Assembly (NCBI RefSeq): GCF_037094685.1
Contig: NZ_CP146614.1
Span: forward strand, 6,014,001 to 6,078,000
DNA length: 64,000 bases
Direction of reading: 5' to 3'
Source: Massilia sp. METH4
GTDB lineage: Bacteria; Pseudomonadota; Gammaproteobacteria; Burkholderiales; Burkholderiaceae_D
Position numbers and translations under genes: made by a program. The notes below the pieces were generated by a model. The model saw only the letters and a program-made list of their open reading frames with translations. It made no database searches and was not told the origin of the DNA. Positions 26,911-36,073 of the stretch are shown here, piece by piece. Numbering within the stretch: the stretch's first letter is position 1; each line of letters starts with the position of its first letter.

Positions 26911-29382
26911 TTACCGGCAAAATGCCTTGTCGAACGTGGGAACGCCGGCGCCGGACACCGTTATGCCGAATTCGACCGTGCCCGCGGGCGGAATGGCGGT
27001 ATTCCAGCTCTGGTTGGGGACAGCGCTGTACGTGGGCGGGTTGCCGCTCACGGCCGCATTCCAGAACGTGCCGACCGAACTGTTGTCGGGATACGTCCAC
27101 ACGACCTTCCAGCCGTTCTGCGTGGCGGTGCCGTTGTTGGTGATGCGGATCGCCGCGTTATGGCCGCTGCCCCAGTCCGACGTCTTCACATAGGCACAGC
27201 TGTTCACGGCTTCGCTGCCGCCGCCCGGAACGGCGGGGGTGACAGGGACATCGCCGGCTCCATCGACCTTGCCGTAGACGATGCCGCGGCCGTTGCTGCT
27301 CATGTAGACCGTGCCGTAGGTGTTCATGTCGCCGATCACGAACTGGCCGTTGCCGGGCCCGCCGTACTGGTGGGCGTCGTCGTTGACACGGACCCACGTC
27401 GCGCCGCGGTCGGTCGAGCGCAGCACGCCGTGCGACGTGCCCACCGTGCCCCAGATGTAGATGGCCGGGTAATCGGCACCGGGCGCCGCCTTGCCCAGGC
27501 CGACCGCCGAGCAGCTGGCGACCGCGGCGACCTTCGTGAAGCTGGCCCCGGCGTTGTCGGAGTGGCGCAAGCCGTCCGCGCAGGCCCACAGGTGGCCCTC
27601 GCGGCCCGGCGTGGCCCGGATCAGCTTGCTGCCCCAGGCCGGCAGCGCGGCGCGCGCGACGAAAGAGGCGCCGCCGTCGGTACTGGCCAGCAGGCGGCCG
27701 TTGGGGGCGTCGTAGGCGTAGAACCGGGCCGGGTTGACCGGGTCGCCGACCGGATACGCGGACTCGACGGCCAGCCCGCCGATGGCCGTCCAGCTGGCGC
27801 CGGCATCCTGGGAGCGGTAGCTGGTCGTGGCGCCGGCGGGGCTGTGCAGCAGGATATTGCCGTCGGCGGACAGCGCGACCTGGCCGGCGCTGCCGTTGAT
27901 GACCGGCGCCTGGGTCCAGCTGGCGCCGCCGTTGGTGCTCGTGTACAGCTGCCGGCCGGCGCGCGCCAGCACGCCGGGATTGCTGCCGGCCATCGCCAGG
28001 CCGGTGGTGGTGCCCATCGTCGGCGTGTGCTGCACCCCGTACGTGGCCGGGTCGGCATTGGCAAAGCCGTCGTAGTCGCCGATGACCGACATCAGCGGCC
28101 CGCTCGGCACGCTGAGCGCGTTCAGCGGCACGGTTTCTTCCAGTCCCTCGACGTTGAAATCCCACACCGGTGTCGCGGCATCGATGTTCGCCGTGCGGAA
28201 CAGGCCATTGCCGGACGTGACCAGCACGCTGGCCGTGTCGAACGGGTCGAATTCGATCGAGCCGGTCCAGTGGATCGCCTTGTCGTCGATGTACGCCGCG
28301 CCGTTGTTGTCGACCTGCGTGCCGCCCGCCAGCACGTCGACCCAGGTGCGCCCGGCGTCGCGCGAGGTGTAGATGCGGTCGCCCCAGCCGTGTTGGCCCT
28401 GCGACCACCAGGTATTGATCGACGAGGCAACCAGGTGCTTCGGATCGGCCGGGTCGATGCTGATGCCGCCGAACGGGTGGTTGCGCCCGAGCGGCGAGAT
28501 ATTGGTCCAGTTGCCGCCGACCGCGTTGTACTCGTAGATCGCGCCGGTCGAGAGCGGGCCGGCGTCGCTGGCGGTGGGGCCGATGCCATCGGCATAGGCG
28601 ATGTACAGCTTGCCGGTGGACGACAGCACGGCGCGCTGCGGCGACAGCGTGGCCGGACCGCCCTTCACTTCGGCAAAGGTCGCGCCGCCGTCGAAGCTGT
28701 AATACAGGTTCGCCCCGCTCGCGCCGGGGCGCGACACGCCCACGTAGATCCGCTGGGCCCGGCCGTCGCGCACGCTGGCCGGGTCGAGCAGCACGAAGTT
28801 CACGCCGTTTTCCGACGTGGTGCCGACGGCGAACGATGCCAGCCGGCTCCAGGTGGCGCCCGAATCGAGGCTGCGGAACAGCTGGCCGGAGCGGGTGCCC
28901 ACGTACAGGATATTCGAGGAACCGGGGTCGACCTGCAGCTTTTCGCCCGTGGCGCGCCCCTGGCCGTTGCCGTGTGCCTTGAACTGGGCCGTCACGTCGT
29001 GCACCGTGAACGTCTTGCCGTAATCGGAGGAGCGCAGGATCGCGGTCTTGCCGTTGTTGAGGTAGGAAATGCCGGCCAGCATGTAGACGTTGGCGGCATT
29101 CTTCGGGTCCACGGCCAGGGCTTCGATGCCCTGGAAACCGACCTGCTGTTCGCCGACCCAGTCCAGCAGGGCGATCCAGCGGCTGCGCCGGGCATCCCAG
29201 CGGTAGGCACCGCCCACGTCGGTCCGCGCGTAGACGACGCCGCGCTCCGCCTTGCTGGTGACGATACCCGTCACGTAGCCTCCTCCGCCCATCGCCACGG
29301 TGTCCCACTGGTAATTCTCGGCATGCGTCCCGCATGCGATCAGCGCGGCTGCCAGCAGCGCGACTGCTTGTTTCACCTTCAT
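26911..29382 (-). CDS. GH74 endo-xyloglucanase with C-terminal CBM2
   Basis: 823 residues with signal peptide (MKVKQAVALLAAALIACGTHA). The protein is a double seven-bladed propeller of Asp-box repeats (SSDYGKTF, SLDSGATW, STNGGASW, STDRGATW). GH74 hallmarks are the N-terminal GIVTSKAERGVVYARTDVGGAYRWD segment, whose Asp in TDVGG is the predicted base, and SVIGDYDGF, whose Asp is the predicted acid. A short linker (VPVTPAVPGGGSE) leads to a CBM2 at 729-823, with terminal cysteines and exposed tryptophans for cellulose binding. It should cut the backbone of xyloglucan on the plant cell wall outside the cell. It heads the GH74/PEP-CTERM/GH2 unit and is divergent from the AraC regulator gene. Confidence 0.93.
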   Translation of the reverse strand: MKVKQAVALLAAALIACGTHAENYQWDTVAMGGGGYVTGIVTSKAERGVVYARTDVGGAYRWDARRSRWIALLDWVGEQQVGFQGIEALAVDPKNAANVYMLAGISYLNNGKTAILRSSDYGKTFTVHDVTAQFKAHGNGQGRATGEKLQVDPGSSNILYVGTRSGQLFRSLDSGATWSRLASFAVGTTSENGVNFVLLDPASVRDGRAQRIYVGVSRPGASGANLYYSFDGGATFAEVKGGPATLSPQRAVLSSTGKLYIAYADGIGPTASDAGPLSTGAIYEYNAVGGNWTNISPLGRNHPFGGISIDPADPKHLVASSINTWWSQGQHGWGDRIYTSRDAGRTWVDVLAGGTQVDNNGAAYIDDKAIHWTGSIEFDPFDTASVLVTSGNGLFRTANIDAATPVWDFNVEGLEETVPLNALSVPSGPLMSVIGDYDGFANADPATYGVQHTPTMGTTTGLAMAGSNPGVLARAGRQLYTSTNGGASWTQAPVINGSAGQVALSADGNILLHSPAGATTSYRSQDAGASWTAIGGLAVESAYPVGDPVNPARFYAYDAPNGRLLASTDGGASFVARAALPAWGSKLIRATPGREGHLWACADGLRHSDNAGASFTKVAAVASCSAVGLGKAAPGADYPAIYIWGTVGTSHGVLRSTDRGATWVRVNDDAHQYGGPGNGQFVIGDMNTYGTVYMSSNGRGIVYGKVDGAGDVPVTPAVPGGGSEAVNSCAYVKTSDWGSGHNAAIRITNNGTATQNGWKVVWTYPDNSSVGTFWNAAVSGNPPTYSAVPNQSWNTAIPPAGTVEFGITVSGAGVPTFDKAFCR

Positions 29383-29636
29383 GTCTCCTCCTTGGGATGG
29401 GGCGCCCGCCCCGGTGTGATCGTTGTCCTCGCAGGCCGGCAGCGCGGTGAAGGATGCCGGATGCGTGTCGCGGTGATACCGCGGCAGCAGGATAGGCCGG
29501 TGGGCGCGCCGCCCAGTAGCGCGGGAGGTGAAGATGTTAGGAAGATGCGGAAATTGCTATCGAACGTGCCGGGACTTTCATCGGCGGCCCTGCCCCGGTG
29601 CGGCGGCGTCGCGGCAGGGCCGGGGTGGGCGAGGTC

Positions 29637-29660
29637 CGATAACAAAAAATGCACGATCCC
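29637..29660 (+). promoter_or_regulatory. CGATAAC/TGCAC element in the GH74-AraC divergent region (29383-29853)
   Basis: CGATAACAAAAAATGCAC (29637-29654), followed by GATCCC, matches the element at 17515 (CGATAACACTATTTGCAC, then ATTCCC) at 18 of 24 positions. It lies 194 bp before the AraC gene and 255 bp before GH74. The rest of this 471-bp gap contains no recognisable gene; a CTGCAACAACAGTGCAG imperfect palindrome lies near 29728. Confidence 0.45.
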
Positions 29661-29853
29661 GGGCGCCGCCCGTGCAGGTTTTTCCGGTTTTGCTCTCGGC
29701 CTGCCTCTGCGCTTATACTCTGCAACAACAGTGCAGTGACATGCAGCATGCCATGCTGTACATTGCCTGCCCTGGCGGCCGGGCGTGCCCGGTCCCGTGC
29801 ATTTGTCACCGCCGGCGACACGACTTCATCATTCATGCGAGCGTGCATTATTT

Positions 29854-31017
29854 ATGCGAGCGTTTTATACCAAGGCACTGTTACGGCTGGTCCTGCTGCT
29901 CGGCGCGAGCATCCTGCTCGGGTACCTGTGCGTAGCCAGGAGCTATCACCGCGAACCGCTGTTCGGGCAGGAGGATTTCGGCTGGCAGCTGCACAATTGG
30001 CATAACAGCAGCGATGGCACGACCAGACTGGATGCGAAAGTCGAGACTGGGCGCCTGATCATGGAGTTCTCGCTGTCGGGCAGCAACTCCTTCCCGAATG
30101 CGTCCACCGCCCTGTTCTTCACCGACCGCCAGGGCAAGCCGAAGATGCGCGACTGGACCGGCTTCGACAAGCTCAGTTTCGAGGCGCGCTGCTTCCCGGC
30201 TAATACGATCCGCATCGCCCTGCCCTCGTTCGACGACAAGCTTTCCAAGCCGGGCGATATGCTGACCTACCGCACGCCCGCCGCCTTCGTGGACTGCGAC
30301 CCGGACGGAGCCCGTATCGAGCTCGACCTGGCCCGGCTGGCGGTTCCCCAGTGGTGGATCGACATGCACAAGCTCAAGCCGTCGGACATGGGCTATTCGC
30401 TGGCCAAGGTGGCGCAGATCGAATTCGGCACCAGCACGCGCAGCCAGGCCGGCACGCCATCGCGCGTGGAAATCGCGGCCATCGAGCTGCATGACCGCGA
30501 ATACGGCTACCTGTACTTCCTGGGCGCCTTCCTGGCCGTGGCATGGGGCGGCTTCGGGTTCTGGTTCTTCAGGCAGTACGCCGCGGCGCTGGCGAGCGAC
30601 CTGCGCGCGCGCATGCAGAAGGACCTGCCGCTGGTGGCTTACCAGCAGCTGGCCATCGAGCCGCACCGCGAGAAGGAAAAGTCGGCGCTGTTGAAGCTGC
30701 TGGCGACCCGCTACGCCGATTCGGAGCTGGACCTGGAAACGGTGGTGTCGCAGACCGGCATCAACCGCAACAAGGTCAACGAAATCCTGAAGGCGGAAAT
30801 GGGCTACACCTTCACCGGCTACCTGAACAAGCTGCGCCTGACCGAGGCGGCCCGCCTGCTGGTGGAAAACGGCAGCGCCAGCATCGCCGAGATCGCCTAC
30901 TCGGTCGGCTACAAGAATTCCTCCTACTTCAACAAGCTCTTCAAGGAAGAGTACCAGTGCACACCCAAGGCCTTCCGCGAAGTGTGCAAGAAGGAAGCGC
31001 AGGCGCCCGCCGCCTGA
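29854..31017 (+). CDS. Membrane-spanning AraC-family regulator with extracytoplasmic sensor domain
   Basis: 387 residues from the ATG at 29854, which places a short basic N-terminus directly before the first helix; an upstream in-frame start only adds 23 residues. TM1 is at about 8-28, a beta-rich domain of about 190 residues follows (FGWQLHNWHNSSDGTTRL to VEIAAIELHD), TM2 at 218-239, and an AraC HTH at about 285-377 (IAEIAYSVGYKNSSYFNKLFKEEY). The outer domain resembles carbohydrate-binding beta-sandwiches. This makes a one-component transmembrane regulator that could sense oligosaccharide in the periplasm and bind DNA from the membrane. It lies between GH74 and GH29 and is the obvious regulator of the locus; target sites are probably the repeated CGATAAC/TGCAAAT elements. 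Confidence 0.9.
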   Translation: MRAFYTKALLRLVLLLGASILLGYLCVARSYHREPLFGQEDFGWQLHNWHNSSDGTTRLDAKVETGRLIMEFSLSGSNSFPNASTALFFTDRQGKPKMRDWTGFDKLSFEARCFPANTIRIALPSFDDKLSKPGDMLTYRTPAAFVDCDPDGARIELDLARLAVPQWWIDMHKLKPSDMGYSLAKVAQIEFGTSTRSQAGTPSRVEIAAIELHDREYGYLYFLGAFLAVAWGGFGFWFFRQYAAALASDLRARMQKDLPLVAYQQLAIEPHREKEKSALLKLLATRYADSELDLETVVSQTGINRNKVNEILKAEMGYTFTGYLNKLRLTEAARLLVENGSASIAEIAYSVGYKNSSYFNKLFKEEYQCTPKAFREVCKKEAQAPAA

Positions 31018-31053
31018 GGGCGCGCCGCGCGGTAGCAAAATCTGCCTTCTTGC

Positions 31054-31098
31054 TGCAAATTCCCGCACGGTTGCATGACTCGGGCCCGCAGCGATAAC
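31054..31098 (+). promoter_or_regulatory. TGCAAAT and CGATAAC words before GH29
   Basis: In the 277-bp gap between the AraC gene and GH29, TGCAAAT (31054-31060), TTGCA (31071-31075) and CGATAAC (31092-31098) occur together, the same words as in the TonB receptor promoter but in reversed order. This suggests a separate promoter for GH29 under the same regulator. Confidence 0.35.
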
Positions 31099-31294
31099 GG
31101 GCGCGGCGCCTGACCGGTAAGCTGCTGTCTCGCTGCAACCACGTCGACGGTCGCGAGCGGCCTGGGCGCCGCGGGGGACGCGGCCGTCCGTGGCTCCTCC
31201 GGTGCCCGTCTCGCTTCGGGTACTTTCGGGACCACCTGCGGCGCCGGCCCGGCCGGCACGCAAGGTGGTCCGTCTTTTTGATCTGAAGGAACGG

Positions 31295-32944
31295 ATGAAA
31301 CGACGAACCCTGCTGCGGCACGCGCTGGCCGCCCTGCCCGCCGGCATGCTTGCCGCAAGGGCCGCCCGTGCCGGGCACGCCGCCGCGCCCGGCCCGAACG
31401 CGGCCGGCCCCTTCTCGCCCGACTGGCAGTCGCTCGCGCAGTACCGGGCGCCCGACTGGTTCCGCAACGCCAAGTTCGGCATCTGGGCCCACTGGGGGCC
31501 CCAGTGCGAACCGGAGTTCGGCGACTGGTACGCGCGCCTAATGTATTTCCAGGAGACCGACACCTACCGCCACCATGTGGCGACCTACGGCCACCCGTCG
31601 AAGGTGGGCTTCAAGGACATCATCCGTCGCTGGAAGGCCGCGCGCTGGAATCCCGACGAGCTGGTGGCGCTGTACAAGCGCTGCGGCGCGCGCTACTTCA
31701 TGGCGATGGCGAACCATCACGACAACTTCGACCTGTACGACAGCCGCCACCAGCCGCAGTGGAACAGCGTCAGGATGGGACCGCGCAAGGACATCGTGGG
31801 CGGCTGGCGCAGGGCGGCCCAAGCCGCCGGCCTGCCGTTCGGCGTGAGCGTGCACGCGGCGCATGCCTGGACGTGGCTCGAGGCATCACGCAACGCGGAC
31901 CGCGACGGCCCCCTGATGGGCGTGCAGTATGATGGAAAGCTCAAGCGCACGCAGGGCCGCGGCACGTGGTGGGACGGCCTCGACCCGCAGGCGCTGTACG
32001 AACAGGACCACCCGCGCAGCACGGATGCCGGCAAGCTGAAGGCCATCTGGAACCAGTGGAACTGGAACAATGGCGCCTCGATCCCGTCGGCGGCCTACTG
32101 CGACAAGTTCTACCGGCGCACGATCGACCTGCTCGACCGCTACGAGCCGGACATGGTGTATTTCGACGATACCGTGCTGCCGCTCTGGCCGGTCAGCGAC
32201 GTGGGACTGAAGATCGCCGCGCACATGTACAACCGCAGCGTCGCGCGGCATGGCCGCGTCGAAGCGGTCATCAACGGCAAGATCCTCGACGAGGAGCAGC
32301 GCAAGTGCCTGGTGTGGGACGTCGAGCGCGGCCAGAGCGGCCGCATCGAACCGTACCCGTGGCAGACCTGCACATGCCTGGGCGACTGGCACTACGATCG
32401 CCGCATCTACCAGCGCAAGGGCTACAAGAGCGCGACGACCGTCATCCAGACGCTGGCCGACGTGGTGAGCAAGAACGGCAACCTGCTGCTGAGCGTGCCC
32501 GTGCGCGCCGACGGCACCATCGACGAGCTGGAACGGGCCATCGTGGAAGAGATCGGCCGCTGGCTGGCCGTCAACGGCGAGGCGATCTACGACTCCCGCC
32601 CGTGGGCCGTGTTCGGCGAGGGCCCCTCGGTCGAAGGCGCCGCGCCGCTCGAAGGGCCGGGCTTCAACGAGGGCAAGAACAAGCCCTATACCGGCAGCGA
32701 CCTGCGCTTCACGACACGCGCGGGCCATGTGTATGCATTCGTGATGGCCAGGCCGGATGCGGACAGGATCCGCATCGGCAGCATGGGCAGCAGCGCTTCC
32801 CATCTCGCCAGGCCCGTCACGAAGGTGGAAATCCTTGGCCATGGCGATGCGCCATCGTTCGTGCAGGCGGCGGACGCATTGACGGTGGGGTTGCCGGCTC
32901 GGGCGCTGGAAGCCGGCAGCCCGCTGGTCCTCAAGATCGCCTGA
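31295..32944 (+). CDS. GH29 alpha-L-fucosidase, Tat-type signal
   Basis: 549 residues. GAAGGAACGG precedes the ATG at 31295, and the N-terminus MKRRTLLRHALAALPAGML has the twin-arginine look of a Tat signal. The GH29 barrel starts WFRNAKFGIWAHWGPQ and contains FMAMANHHDNFDLYDSRHQ; the nucleophile is in MVYFDDT (D291 likely). GNLLLSVPVRADGTI is another family signature, and a C-terminal sandwich completes the protein. It should release alpha-L-fucose, which caps the galactose of fucosylated xyloglucan, so it fits the locus substrate. It is followed by the convergent halogenase cassette. Confidence 0.92.
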   Translation: MKRRTLLRHALAALPAGMLAARAARAGHAAAPGPNAAGPFSPDWQSLAQYRAPDWFRNAKFGIWAHWGPQCEPEFGDWYARLMYFQETDTYRHHVATYGHPSKVGFKDIIRRWKAARWNPDELVALYKRCGARYFMAMANHHDNFDLYDSRHQPQWNSVRMGPRKDIVGGWRRAAQAAGLPFGVSVHAAHAWTWLEASRNADRDGPLMGVQYDGKLKRTQGRGTWWDGLDPQALYEQDHPRSTDAGKLKAIWNQWNWNNGASIPSAAYCDKFYRRTIDLLDRYEPDMVYFDDTVLPLWPVSDVGLKIAAHMYNRSVARHGRVEAVINGKILDEEQRKCLVWDVERGQSGRIEPYPWQTCTCLGDWHYDRRIYQRKGYKSATTVIQTLADVVSKNGNLLLSVPVRADGTIDELERAIVEEIGRWLAVNGEAIYDSRPWAVFGEGPSVEGAAPLEGPGFNEGKNKPYTGSDLRFTTRAGHVYAFVMARPDADRIRIGSMGSSASHLARPVTKVEILGHGDAPSFVQAADALTVGLPARALEAGSPLVLKIA

Positions 32945-32972
32945 CCAGCCGGCGGAAGTGCCGCGCTGGCAC

Positions 32973-33716
32973 TCAGCCGGACGCGCCGATCGCCGCCAGC
33001 GTATTGGCGGTGAGGCGCCCACTGCGGGGCGCGGCCGACAGCCCAGCCTCGACCGCGATGTCGCCGGAATGCAGCAGGTTGCTGCGGTAGAAAACGGCGC
33101 GGTTAAACCTGGCGGCGACGCTCCCCGTGCGTTCGAACAGCGCCGTGTCGCCGCGGATGTAGGCGAAGGTGCGTAATCCCTGCCGCCTTGCTTCCTCCAT
33201 GACCTCCTGTTTCAGGCATGGCGCATAGTCGGCGAGACGCTGCGCGTCCATGCTCTCGAAACCGGTACTTCGATGGCGGTAGAACGAGGTGCCACCGAAC
33301 TTTTCATCGCACAGGTAATGCACGCTGGCGATCCGCTTGCGCTCGACGCTGTCGAAATGCGGCACGCTCTGGATCGGCCGCAGTGCTTCCTGCGGCGTCG
33401 TGGCCAGCGACAGCACGCTCGACAGCGGCGTAATCGGCGCATCGCCGGCGACGCCGAAGGTGGCGAGCAAGAGCTCGCGCAGGTGCGCATACACCGCGCT
33501 CGCATACGCCAGGTCCAGCGGCTTGCGGATGCCCGGATAAAAATCCCCCTCCTGTCGCTGGAACGCCGCGCCGGTTTCCGCCCAGAGAAGGATCGCTTCA
33601 GGGTCCAGCAACAGGCCGTCGACGATGAGCACGGGCTCCCGGTCCTGGCCAACGTGGAGCACCTGGTGAGCGGGGGATGGGTGGAGCGCAAACAGTCGGG
33701 TCAGGGCCGCGTCCAT
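32973..33716 (-). CDS. DUF6445-family protein, possible 2OG-Fe(II) oxygenase fold
   Basis: 247 residues, no signal peptide. The family is the uncharacterised DUF6445 type found at the end of TonB-receptor/halogenase/SapC cassettes. The sequence contains VPHFDS (H120, D122) and NLLHSGDI (H216), spaced as the metal-binding HxD...H of prolyl-hydroxylase-like Fe(II)/2-oxoglutarate oxygenases, and YRHRSTGF between them. That assignment is structural inference; no activity is known. It begins three bases after the SapC stop and is the last gene of the cassette, convergent with GH29. A short hairpin overlaps its stop but has no T-tract. Confidence 0.75.
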   Translation of the reverse strand: MDAALTRLFALHPSPAHQVLHVGQDREPVLIVDGLLLDPEAILLWAETGAAFQRQEGDFYPGIRKPLDLAYASAVYAHLRELLLATFGVAGDAPITPLSSVLSLATTPQEALRPIQSVPHFDSVERKRIASVHYLCDEKFGGTSFYRHRSTGFESMDAQRLADYAPCLKQEVMEEARRQGLRTFAYIRGDTALFERTGSVAARFNRAVFYRSNLLHSGDIAVEAGLSAAPRSGRLTANTLAAIGASG

Positions 33717-33719
33717 CGA

Positions 33720-34433
33720 TTACGCCTCCCGCGCCAGGCGCTTGTTGCGCCGGTCGATCATCGCGTAGATGTGGCCGAGCGACGCCAGCATCGTGTAGAT
33801 CGGGCCGAGCAAACCCTGCGCGTGCAGCGTGGCGACCGCGTCCCCATCGAGTTGTGCCAGGCGGGCTTCGTCGATCGTGTACAAGCCCTGCACCTGCGTC
33901 GTGTCGCCGTTCCCGAACGTGATTTCCAGCTGCATGGGCACCAGCAGCTCGAGGTGGACGAGCGTGTCGATGAATTGCCGGGTCGGCGCTTCGCCATCGA
34001 GCAGTTCGGCCAGCCGCCCCTTGGCTTCCTCGAGATACGCCGTTTCCTGGCCGTCGGCATCGAAGATCCGCTCGCCGTCGTCGCCGATGCCGGCGTGCCC
34101 GGTGTCGATGCACACGACGAAGTGCTCGCCTTCCCCGGCCTTCCCGAGGAAGAACGGCTGCCGCGCGACCTGAAGCGGCACGTAGATCGCGTCCCATCGT
34201 CCTTCATCCACGAACAGGTTTTCGCCGTCGTGAAAGCCGAACAGCGCGACGCAGGCGAAGCGGCCCGTGTCCTTGTCCTTCGTAAACGCGATCGGGTATT
34301 GGACGACAAGCTTGAGGAACTCGCTCACCACCACGGGCACCATGTTCAGGCCGGCACCGGCCGCCTCCGCCCGCGCGCCGTTCACGCGAACCTGCCGATG
34401 CGCCTTGTTGTCCAGTGCAACCAGATGTGCCAT
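33720..34433 (-). CDS. SapC-family protein
   Basis: 237 residues, matching the SapC family in length and in the segments YPIAFTKDKDTGRF, LFGFHDGENLFVDEG, YVPLQVARQPFF and DRRNKRLA. The name comes from a Campylobacter S-layer-associated gene, but the molecular function of these cytoplasmic proteins is not known. It lies 30 bp downstream of the halogenase and is translated just ahead of the DUF6445 gene, the order usual in halogenase cassettes of Xanthomonas-, Caulobacter- and Massilia-type genomes. Confidence 0.85.
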   Translation of the reverse strand: MAHLVALDNKAHRQVRVNGARAEAAGAGLNMVPVVVSEFLKLVVQYPIAFTKDKDTGRFACVALFGFHDGENLFVDEGRWDAIYVPLQVARQPFFLGKAGEGEHFVVCIDTGHAGIGDDGERIFDADGQETAYLEEAKGRLAELLDGEAPTRQFIDTLVHLELLVPMQLEITFGNGDTTQVQGLYTIDEARLAQLDGDAVATLHAQGLLGPIYTMLASLGHIYAMIDRRNKRLAREA

Positions 34434-34463
34434 GCCTGTCTCCTTTGTTCTTGTGTGGGGCGC

Positions 34464-36005
34464 TTAGACCGTCGGCAAGCCGTACGCGTGGATTTTCGCG
34501 ATCAGGTCGCGGTGAGCCGGCAGCATTTTCAGCGCCTTCCTGACGGCCGCGCCGTTCTGCGCCAGCAGTTCCTGCGCGGCGCGCTGCTCGCCGGCCGACG
34601 GCCGAAGAAATTCCGGGTCGGTCCTGAAGCCCATGCCGTACAGCACGTACTGGTAGCTGGCGGCCGGGAACACCTCGTTATTGCTGGTGAAGTCGCAGTT
34701 GCCGGGCGGGCGGTAGCGCCACAGGCGCATCAGGTCCTGAAGGCTGTCGGGAATGGTTTCCGGCGCCCGGTTATCGGTCCAGAATGCGTTGTCGGTGCGC
34801 TTGCTGAGGATGTAGTGCAGCTTCAGGAAGTCGATGATCCGCTCCCAGCGGTACAAGAAGGTGTCGTTGAAGCGGCGGGCGACGATGTCCACGATGTCCC
34901 GGCTGGCCGGCAACTGCTCGGCGATCATGTCGGCCGACAGTTCCACCAGCACCAGGGCGGATGCTTCCAGCGGTTCCAGGAAGCCGGCGGCCAGCCCCAC
35001 CGCCACGCAATTGTTTTTCCAGAACAGCTGGCGATGGCCGGAACGGATCGGAATGCGGCGCGTGGCGAACGTCTTGCCCGCCGGCCCGATGTACTTGCGC
35101 AGCGCGGCTTCCGCCTCGTCGTCGCTCGTGTGCCGGCTGGAATAGACATAGCCGATGCCGCGCCGGGTCACCAGGCCGATATCCCAGATCCAGCCGGCCG
35201 CCTGGCCGGTCGAGATGGTGTGCGTGGCGATCGGCGCGTCCGGCCGATCGTATGGCACCTGGGCGGCAATGGCCCTGTCGATGAACAGCACATCGCTGCG
35301 GTCGACGAAAGGCACGTCCAGGTGCCTGCCCAGCAGGAGCGACGAAAAACCCGTGCAGTCGATGAAGAGGTCGCCCGCAATCTCGCCCTGCTGCGCGGTG
35401 ACGATCGCCGCGATATCGCCGTTCGGCGCGCTCTTCACTGCGGTGACGTCGGCCAGGACGTGCGTCACCCCGAGCTTTGCCGTGCAATGGCGCGTCAGGA
35501 AGCCGACGAACTTGCCGGCATCGAGGTGGTAGGCGTAGTTGGCCACCGACGCGTATTCGGGCGTCGTGATCATCTTCGGCGCCAGTCCGTGCTCGCAGAC
35601 CTGCTCCTGCAGGCATACGGTGTCGGAAAACGAGCGGCCGGCGCAGGCCGTCTGCCAGTAAGGCACCAGGTCGAGCTGGCCGAAGCCTTGCGGCAGCATC
35701 AGCGGGTGGTAGTAGGAATCGTCCGCGCTGCCGTCGACCCAGCGCGCGAATTTGGCGCCCTGCTTGAACGTCGCGTCGCATTCGCGCATGAAGTCCGTTT
35801 CCGAAATCCCCATTTTCATCAGCGTGCTGCGCATCGTGGGCCAGGTCCCCTCGCCCACGCCGATCGGGCCGATGGAGGGCGATTCGACCAGCGTGACGGT
35901 GACGCCGCTGTCCGGCCGCGCATGCTTCGCCGCGATGCGCCCCGCCGTGATCCAGCCGGCCGCGCCGCCGCCGACGATGACGATGTGTTTGATATGCTGG
36001 TTCAT
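34464..36005 (-). CDS. Flavin-dependent (tryptophan-type) halogenase
   Basis: 513 residues. The start at 36005 is set by GAGG six bases upstream. The FAD loop VGGGAAGWITAG opens the protein, K85 in FKQGAKF matches the catalytic lysine that carries hypohalous acid, and FLEPLEASA carries the conserved glutamate. The family signature W-x-W-x-I-P reads WIWDIG at 272-277, with glycine in place of proline. FDHs of TonB-receptor cassettes have been shown in other bacteria to brominate or chlorinate indoles, but their natural substrates are unknown. Activity needs reduced FAD from a flavin reductase; a candidate lies at 39321. The gene lies between the TonB receptor (68-bp gap) and SapC. Confidence 0.88.
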   Translation of the reverse strand: MNQHIKHIVIVGGGAAGWITAGRIAAKHARPDSGVTVTLVESPSIGPIGVGEGTWPTMRSTLMKMGISETDFMRECDATFKQGAKFARWVDGSADDSYYHPLMLPQGFGQLDLVPYWQTACAGRSFSDTVCLQEQVCEHGLAPKMITTPEYASVANYAYHLDAGKFVGFLTRHCTAKLGVTHVLADVTAVKSAPNGDIAAIVTAQQGEIAGDLFIDCTGFSSLLLGRHLDVPFVDRSDVLFIDRAIAAQVPYDRPDAPIATHTISTGQAAGWIWDIGLVTRRGIGYVYSSRHTSDDEAEAALRKYIGPAGKTFATRRIPIRSGHRQLFWKNNCVAVGLAAGFLEPLEASALVLVELSADMIAEQLPASRDIVDIVARRFNDTFLYRWERIIDFLKLHYILSKRTDNAFWTDNRAPETIPDSLQDLMRLWRYRPPGNCDFTSNNEVFPAASYQYVLYGMGFRTDPEFLRPSAGEQRAAQELLAQNGAAVRKALKMLPAHRDLIAKIHAYGLPTV

Positions 36006-36073
36006 GTCTGCCTCTGATTGAAGCGGTTGCAAGCGAGGGGCGCCGGCGCGAAGTCGGCGTCCCTCCCCTCACG

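Noticed and set aside
26203..29739. Very long open frame on the plus strand opposite GH74 and the PEP-CTERM gene
   Set aside because: It is antisense to a clear GH74 with catalytic motifs; its composition (His, Arg, Gly, Ala rich) is typical of high-GC shadow frames.
32957..32973. Hairpin AGTGCC/GGCACT as terminator of GH29
   Set aside because: Only a 6-bp stem, no T-tract, and it overlaps the stop codon of the convergent gene.
33273..36017. Long plus-strand open frame across SapC and the halogenase
   Set aside because: Antisense to genes with recognised families and catalytic residues; no domain visible.
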